Assembly: GCF_024339125.1 (NCBI RefSeq)
Contig: NZ_CP101417.1
Span: 2,491,001 to 2,555,000 of the forward strand
Source of the DNA: Xanthomonas hortorum
Lineage (GTDB): Bacteria; Pseudomonadota; Gammaproteobacteria; Xanthomonadales; Xanthomonadaceae
Direction of reading: 5' to 3'
DNA length: 64,000 nucleotides
Position 1 is the first letter of the stretch, and the number at the start of each line of letters is the position of its first letter. Below the pieces are notes generated by a model, which was given only the letters and a program-made list of their open reading frames with translations, had not been told where the DNA came from and ran no database searches. This document shows positions 61,838 through 64,000 of this stretch, in pieces. The translations under genes and the position numbers were made by a program.

Positions 61838-64000
61838 GGAATCAAGTTCGGATCGTAATCGTCCGGATTAGTCGTGGTGTTGCTGGGCGGGACCAAGTAC
61901 AGGTCGTCGCGGTAATAGCCGAGAATAGCACGGCGCAAAGTGCGGTCCGTGTTCTGCCCGAACGAGCTCAAGCCCTTCAGCACGAACTCCACCTGGATGG
62001 AGTTGTCCATCTCGCCATTGCGGTTGCGCACGAACCGGCGCACCAGCCCACGCACGGCCAGGCAACAGCTGTCCCACTGCACGCCACCGATGATTTCCAG
62101 CGGCTTGCGATCCAGCAGCGAGTAGTAATAGCGACCGACCGCGCTCCAGGTGGGGTTGATCGGATACAGAAACGAGAAATCGGCCTGCTTGAGCTGATCG
62201 CTTTCGTCGATCAGGTTGCGCCGGTAGCGATACGCCAGGTTGATGACGCCGTCGTTGTTGAGCAGATAACGCGTGCGCAGGCTGGCCAGATCTTCCTTGC
62301 GCGAGTTGGGGTTCCACTGATAGGTGGCGCCCATCGACCAGCGATCGTTGATCATGTAGTTGGCATCGGCCACCCAGGCGGACTTGCCCTGTTCGATGGT
62401 CTGCTCGCTACCGGCCGCCGAGTTGGTGCTGTTGTTGATGGTGACCAGCGAATCGTTGAAGTACAGGATCTGGCCTGCACTCAACGACAACTTCTCGCGA
62501 CCATCGTCCTGGCGCAGCCAGCGCGAGGTCACCGCCAGGGTGAGCTGATTGGCATCGTTCTGACGGTCGGCACCGGTGTAGCGCGAATCGCGGAACAACT
62601 GGCCATAGCTGAAAGTAAACGGACGCGTATCGAAGACCGGCAGGTCGTCCTGGTCGCGGTAGGGCACGTACAGGTAATACATGCGCGGCTCCAACGTATT
62701 GAGATAGTTGGTGCCGAACAGCGAGGTCTCGCGGTCGAAATACAGACCGGCATCCACCGAGGCGATCGGGAGGCTGCGTGAGGGCGAGCGATCGCCGGTC
62801 AGCGGCGCCGTGTTGGCCAGCGTCGAATCCAGCTGGTACGTGGTATAGCGCCAGGCCACGGTCGGCGTCAGGAACCACGCCGCACCCGACAAAGGCATCG
62901 AGATGTAAGGCTTGATGTCCAGGCGTGAGCCGCTGCCGTATTCCTTGTTGCGGATATTGGTGCGGACGTAATCGTCCCCGTCGTCGCCGTTGGTGTTTCC
63001 GTCCCTAGGGGGCTGGACAAAGTAAGAGTCGTCGTGGGTAAAGCGCACCGCTTCCGCATACACGCCAGCTTCGAAAATGCCGAACGGCTTCTCCCAGGTG
63101 AAATACGCACGCGGTTGCCGGTTATAGGGCAGTGACTGCTCATCAAGCGTGTAGTCGGTCAGCTGCCAGCGGTCTGCCATTAAGCCCGCGGTCCAGGTCT
63201 CGCCGGTACCGTAGATGCCCACGGTGCTTTGCAGGCTGGAGGCCGAGCCCATGCCATTGATGCGGCTGGTGAAGTCCTCCACATAGCGCGTGTCGCTGAC
63301 CCAGGCAATGCTGCTGCGCGCCTGCCAGTACTTGTTGACGTTGTGATAGCCGCTGTAGAAGACGCTGCCACGGTCCTTGTCGCGCAACTTGTCGTTGGGC
63401 AGATAGTTGCCGGTGATCTCGCCGCGACCACCCTCGTACAGGTAACGGAATTCGGTACCGAACATGAAACCGCGCTTGCTCATGTAGCGCGGCAACAAGG
63501 TGGCGTCGTAGTTCGGCGCCAGGTTGAGGTAGATCGGCTGCAGGTAATCGAAGCCGTTGCGGCCGGACAGGCCGAACTGCGGGAACAGCAGGCCGGTCAT
63601 GCGGCGGTCGTCGATCGGAAACTTGAACCACGGGAAGTACAGCACCGGCACCTTGCCGATCTGCAGCACGGCGTTGCGCGCGGTACCGAAGCCTTCTTCG
63701 TTGTCGACGTCGATCTCCGGCGCGCGCACGCGCCAGATCGGCTGCGAGGGATCGCAGGTGGTATAGGTCGAGCGGTGCATCTGCCCGACCTGGCCCTGCA
63801 GGTCCACCGATTCCGCCGCGCCATTACCGCGGCGATCCACCAACTGGTACTGGATGTTGCTGACCTTGTGGGCGTCGGTGTCCTGATTGCCTTCGGCGCG
63901 GTCGGCGACCATGCGGAAGGAGGTGTCCTGATAGCGCACGTTGCCTTCGGCGATGTAATTGCCGGTCTCGGTGTCCATGCGCAGGTTGTCCGCACCCAGG
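61834..64000 (-). CDS. lptD: LPS assembly outer-membrane protein LptD (partial)
   Basis: Runs off the right edge; about 721 C-terminal residues are present. OstA-like beta-jellyroll repeats near the visible start (NYIAEGNVRYQDTSFRMVADRA), then the LptD barrel: VPVLYFPWFKFPIDDRRMTGLLFP, NGFDYLQPIYLNLAPNYDATL and the conserved C-terminal Cys pair (WDSCCLAVRGLVRRF) used for inter-domain disulfides. With LptE it inserts lipopolysaccharide into the outer leaflet. Signal peptide and N-terminal Cys lie beyond the window. First gene of the six-gene operon in view. Confidence 0.96.
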   Translation of the reverse strand, partial: LGADNLRMDTETGNYIAEGNVRYQDTSFRMVADRAEGNQDTDAHKVSNIQYQLVDRRGNGAAESVDLQGQVGQMHRSTYTTCDPSQPIWRVRAPEIDVDNEEGFGTARNAVLQIGKVPVLYFPWFKFPIDDRRMTGLLFPQFGLSGRNGFDYLQPIYLNLAPNYDATLLPRYMSKRGFMFGTEFRYLYEGGRGEITGNYLPNDKLRDKDRGSVFYSGYHNVNKYWQARSSIAWVSDTRYVEDFTSRINGMGSASSLQSTVGIYGTGETWTAGLMADRWQLTDYTLDEQSLPYNRQPRAYFTWEKPFGIFEAGVYAEAVRFTHDDSYFVQPPRDGNTNGDDGDDYVRTNIRNKEYGSGSRLDIKPYISMPLSGAAWFLTPTVAWRYTTYQLDSTLANTAPLTGDRSPSRSLPIASVDAGLYFDRETSLFGTNYLNTLEPRMYYLYVPYRDQDDLPVFDTRPFTFSYGQLFRDSRYTGADRQNDANQLTLAVTSRWLRQDDGREKLSLSAGQILYFNDSLVTINNSTNSAAGSEQTIEQGKSAWVADANYMINDRWSMGATYQWNPNSRKEDLASLRTRYLLNNDGVINLAYRYRRNLIDESDQLKQADFSFLYPINPTWSAVGRYYYSLLDRKPLEIIGGVQWDSCCLAVRGLVRRFVRNRNGEMDNSIQVEFVLKGLSSFGQNTDRTLRRAILGYYRDDLYLVPPSNTTTNPDDYDPNLIP

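Overview
The window is chromosomal DNA from a Xanthomonas-type gammaproteobacterium. GC content and codon use are high-GC throughout, gene neighbourhoods follow the Xanthomonadaceae pattern, the two transposases resemble the IS1478-like IS5 elements of that genus, and the intergenic spaces carry several families of short palindromic repeats typical of it. The species cannot be fixed from the sequence alone. I see no rRNA, tRNA or CRISPR array.

Layout. 1-1.9 kb: an outer-membrane beta-barrel gene, a small hypothetical gene and a SHOCT-type membrane gene broken by an early TGA. 1.9-3.6 kb: ahcY behind an S-adenosylhomocysteine riboswitch. 3.6-9.2 kb: a periplasmic S9 peptidase and ppc. 9.3-12.9 kb: a tightly packed three-gene unit (TetR regulator, DUF4105 membrane protein, lipoprotein alpha/beta hydrolase) with a palindromic operator candidate over the promoter. 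13.0-18.5 kb: repeat-rich, holding an OmpA-type lipoprotein with a glycine-rich repeat domain, IS copy 1 and a histidine acid phosphatase. 18.6-27.7 kb: metK, a YdjM-like membrane protein, a methyltransferase, dusB, an rbsK-nucleoside permease pair and an aldo/keto reductase. 27.8-32.2 kb: an iron/haem uptake unit (hemP, TonB-dependent receptor, hemin-transport protein, DUF6607 protein) behind Fur-box-like sites. 32.7-36.5 kb: a tauD-tauA-tauB-tauC-like sulfonate unit. 36.7-40.6 kb: the ybbP-ybbA-tesA locus. 40.7-42.8 kb: a ColR/ColS-like two-component system. 42.8-48.1 kb: an SGNH hydrolase, dgkA, and lemA separated by IS copy 2 from two TPM-domain genes. 48.1-50.4 kb: lgt-thyA-folA. 50.5-56.6 kb: an ssuE-ssuD-ssuA-ssuC-ssuB desulfonation unit ending in an SfnB-like flavoprotein. 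57.2-64 kb: the conserved lptD-surA-pdxA-rsmA-apaG-apaH operon, with lptD running off the window edge.

Functional threads. ahcY (S-adenosylhomocysteine removal) and metK (S-adenosylmethionine synthesis) are both present, and ahcY has a ligand-sensing leader. Two separate sulfonate-sulfur systems suggest life on organic sulfur sources. lgt, the Lnb-like DUF4105 protein, lptD/surA and several lipoproteins concern the cell envelope.

The least explained material is a seven-copy palindromic repeat family whose outer arms differ between copies yet stay complementary within each copy. Two forward/reverse pairs of it sit inside a longer duplicated block. The two IS copies are also notable: both are 1159 bp and nearly identical over the transposase, but they diverge abruptly in the last ~115 bp.
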